The notes beneath the pieces are model-generated. The model was not told where the DNA came from, did not search any database, and saw only the letters and a list, made by a program, of their open reading frames with translations. From the NCBI GenBank assembly GCA_036407095.1, contig DASWZV010000066.1, positions 124,001 to 188,000 of the forward strand: a stretch of DNA of 64,000 bases, written 5' to 3'. Source of the DNA: Gp6-AA40 sp036407095 (GTDB taxonomy: Bacteria > Acidobacteriota > Vicinamibacteria > Vicinamibacterales > UBA2999). This document shows positions 62,924 through 64,000 of the stretch, piece by piece (within the stretch, counting starts at the first letter, position 1; each line of letters begins with the position of its first letter). Made by a program: the position numbers and the translations under genes.

Positions 62924-63505
62924 TCAGAGGCTGCCCGGAAATCCGGGTGAGCCTGTGATCTTTCGTGCCTGCCAGAGATGACGACGCTCGTGCGCAGCCA
63001 TCACCGCGAATCCAGTGCCGAGCGGAATACGCAGCCACTTCGACGCGGGCGCTCGCACGCGTGCGCGAGACAGGTCTACGCCGTTGGCCTGTCGAAGACG
63101 ATCGATGTACTGCACCTGATAGGCGCGGAACGCGGCCAGGATTTCCCGACGCGACCGGCCGGCAGCGGGATAGACCTGCGGGAGCGCCTGCAGACGCCAT
63201 CGCACCGGCGGCTCATTGAAGCGGACATAGAGACGCCCGAACCAGTTGTAGGCGAAGGGGCCCTCGGCGTAGAGTCCCCGTCGAATCGCGTCAGCGATCC
63301 CTTCGTCGAGCGCGGGCAGGTAGGTGCGTGCGGTGGCGTTCAGGTGCTCGAGGCACTCGGCGACAGACCACGCCATGGACGCCGGCCGCCATACGAATTG
63401 ATCGTCGCTGAGCGGCGAGCTCAGGGCGACGGCGTCGGAAGAAATCTGTTCGAACTGGCTGCGGAATTCGTCGATCTCCGGGGTCAGGCGCCCAGGACTG
63501 CCCAT
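62924..63505 (-). CDS. DinB family protein
   Basis: 193 residues from ATG 63505. It has a four-helix bundle pattern with likely metal ligands in WSVAECLEHLNATARTYLP and the late MAAHERRHLWQARKITG. Members include thiol-dependent and damage-inducible enzymes of unclear role. The C-terminus (SPGFPGSL) ends near element copy 11. The 189-nt region upstream (63506-63694) shows only a possible short hairpin around GTGCACATAGTTTTTTGCAC. Confidence 0.8.
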   Translation of the reverse strand: MGSPGRLTPEIDEFRSQFEQISSDAVALSSPLSDDQFVWRPASMAWSVAECLEHLNATARTYLPALDEGIADAIRRGLYAEGPFAYNWFGRLYVRFNEPPVRWRLQALPQVYPAAGRSRREILAAFRAYQVQYIDRLRQANGVDLSRARVRAPASKWLRIPLGTGFAVMAAHERRHLWQARKITGSPGFPGSL

Positions 63506-63694
63506 AGCATTCCGCGATTGTAACAAGCGCGATCCGCGCGCGTGCACATAGTTTTTTGCACACAGAATGCAGAGTCGAGACGCGCTGCCAGCGCAGAGCA
63601 GGACAACGACTCGCGAGGGCTGCTCACATGGGTGTCGCGTTTTGGGTTTTCCGTCGCGAATGATGCATGATTGACATCCCCCGAAGGAGGCGTC

Positions 63695-64000
63695 ATGACT
63701 CGCGAAGAGCAGGCCACCCTTGAAGGCACTCGACGCACACAAAGCGGGATGACGCGCGAAGAGACGGTCGCCTTCTTCAAGCGGCGCCAGGAGGCCTACG
63801 AGGATCTCGATGCGGCCGCGCTCGTCGCCGACTACGCCGCGGACGCGGTCATCGAGAGTCCATTGACCGGCCGGCACTCCGGTCGCGAAGCGGAGAAGGC
63901 GCTTCGCGCCATGTTCGACGCCTTCCTCGATCTGACGCTGACCTTCGACGATCTCGTCATCGATGGCGACAAAGTCGTCACCGTGCATACCGCAGAAGGC
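63695..64000 (+). CDS. SnoaL/NTF2-like protein, truncated by window end
   Basis: 102 codons to the edge, no stop seen. ATG 63695 has GGAGG 4 nt upstream. EEQATLEGTRRTQSG is followed by a second MTREE, then AFFKRRQEAYEDLDAAALVA, DYAADAVIESPLTGRHSG and LTLTFDDLVIDGDKVV. This is the cone-shaped SnoaL/ester-cyclase-like fold. The repeated MTREE may mean a duplicated start region, with the true start at the second copy. Function unknown. Confidence 0.7.
   Translation, partial: MTREEQATLEGTRRTQSGMTREETVAFFKRRQEAYEDLDAAALVADYAADAVIESPLTGRHSGREAEKALRAMFDAFLDLTLTFDDLVIDGDKVVTVHTAEG

Overview
The window is GC-rich, gene-dense bacterial chromosome with short intergenic gaps and many ATGA/GTGA start-stop overlaps. 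Several family choices point to a soil-type Acidobacteriota, perhaps a Vicinamibacteria-like lineage: a secreted protein with a DGK.DFSGIW motif, M28 peptidases, a PD40 propeller protein, a TAXI-TRAP transporter and a PlsB-like acyltransferase. The taxonomy is inference, because no rRNA or tRNA gene is present. No prophage, CRISPR array or complete insertion sequence was seen.

Layout. (1) 1-20704 is a surface-polysaccharide locus. It holds membrane and soluble glycosyltransferases and a tightly coupled acidic-sugar block (NeuB-like synthase, SDR, a 54-codon microprotein ORF, aldehyde dehydrogenase, CMP-sugar cytidylyltransferase, transketolase, HAD phosphatase). A WecA-like initiating transferase fused to half of a FlaA1/PglF-type protein follows, then GT1 and two GT2 enzymes, a DegT aminotransferase, an RmlD-like reductase and a GDP-mannose dehydratase. 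Together they could build, activate and polymerise an unusual glycan containing an acidic keto-sugar. (2) 21325-30884 is housekeeping: thiS-thiG with a structured leader, glucokinase, a TPR regulator, a DEAD-box helicase and IF-1. (3) 31108-42774 holds lipid activation, a DisA-like domain protein, two M28/M1 peptidases (the M28 one frameshifted) and methyltransferases. (4) 42807-56533 holds a TAXI-TRAP uptake system divergent from an intact M28 peptidase, a threonine dehydratase-like enzyme, a CCA-adding enzyme, an M20 deacylase, a racemase, proline dehydrogenase, a glycerol-phosphate acyltransferase and isocitrate dehydrogenase. (5) 56816-64000 holds a second transketolase, a propeller/gamma-glutamyltransferase fusion, GIY-YIG and DinB proteins, and a SnoaL-like ORF cut by the window end.

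The most striking feature is not a gene. It is a family of about 223-226 nt non-coding elements with about 25-nt imperfect terminal inverted repeats. Six are full-length, three longer or deleted, and several are fragments. Two terminal subfamilies (A and B) differ in sequence but keep their own pairing. On one strand most of the terminal arm differences that I checked are G.U-type wobbles, and internal helices show compensatory base changes between copies. Three times an A copy is followed head-to-head by an inverted B copy, each time between convergent genes. Every convergent gap longer than about 20 nt in the window holds a copy or a fragment. This resembles a BIME/REP-like structured repeat system and is the best candidate here for something undescribed. 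Other short palindromic repeats recur as well, and some have been absorbed in frame into proteins.
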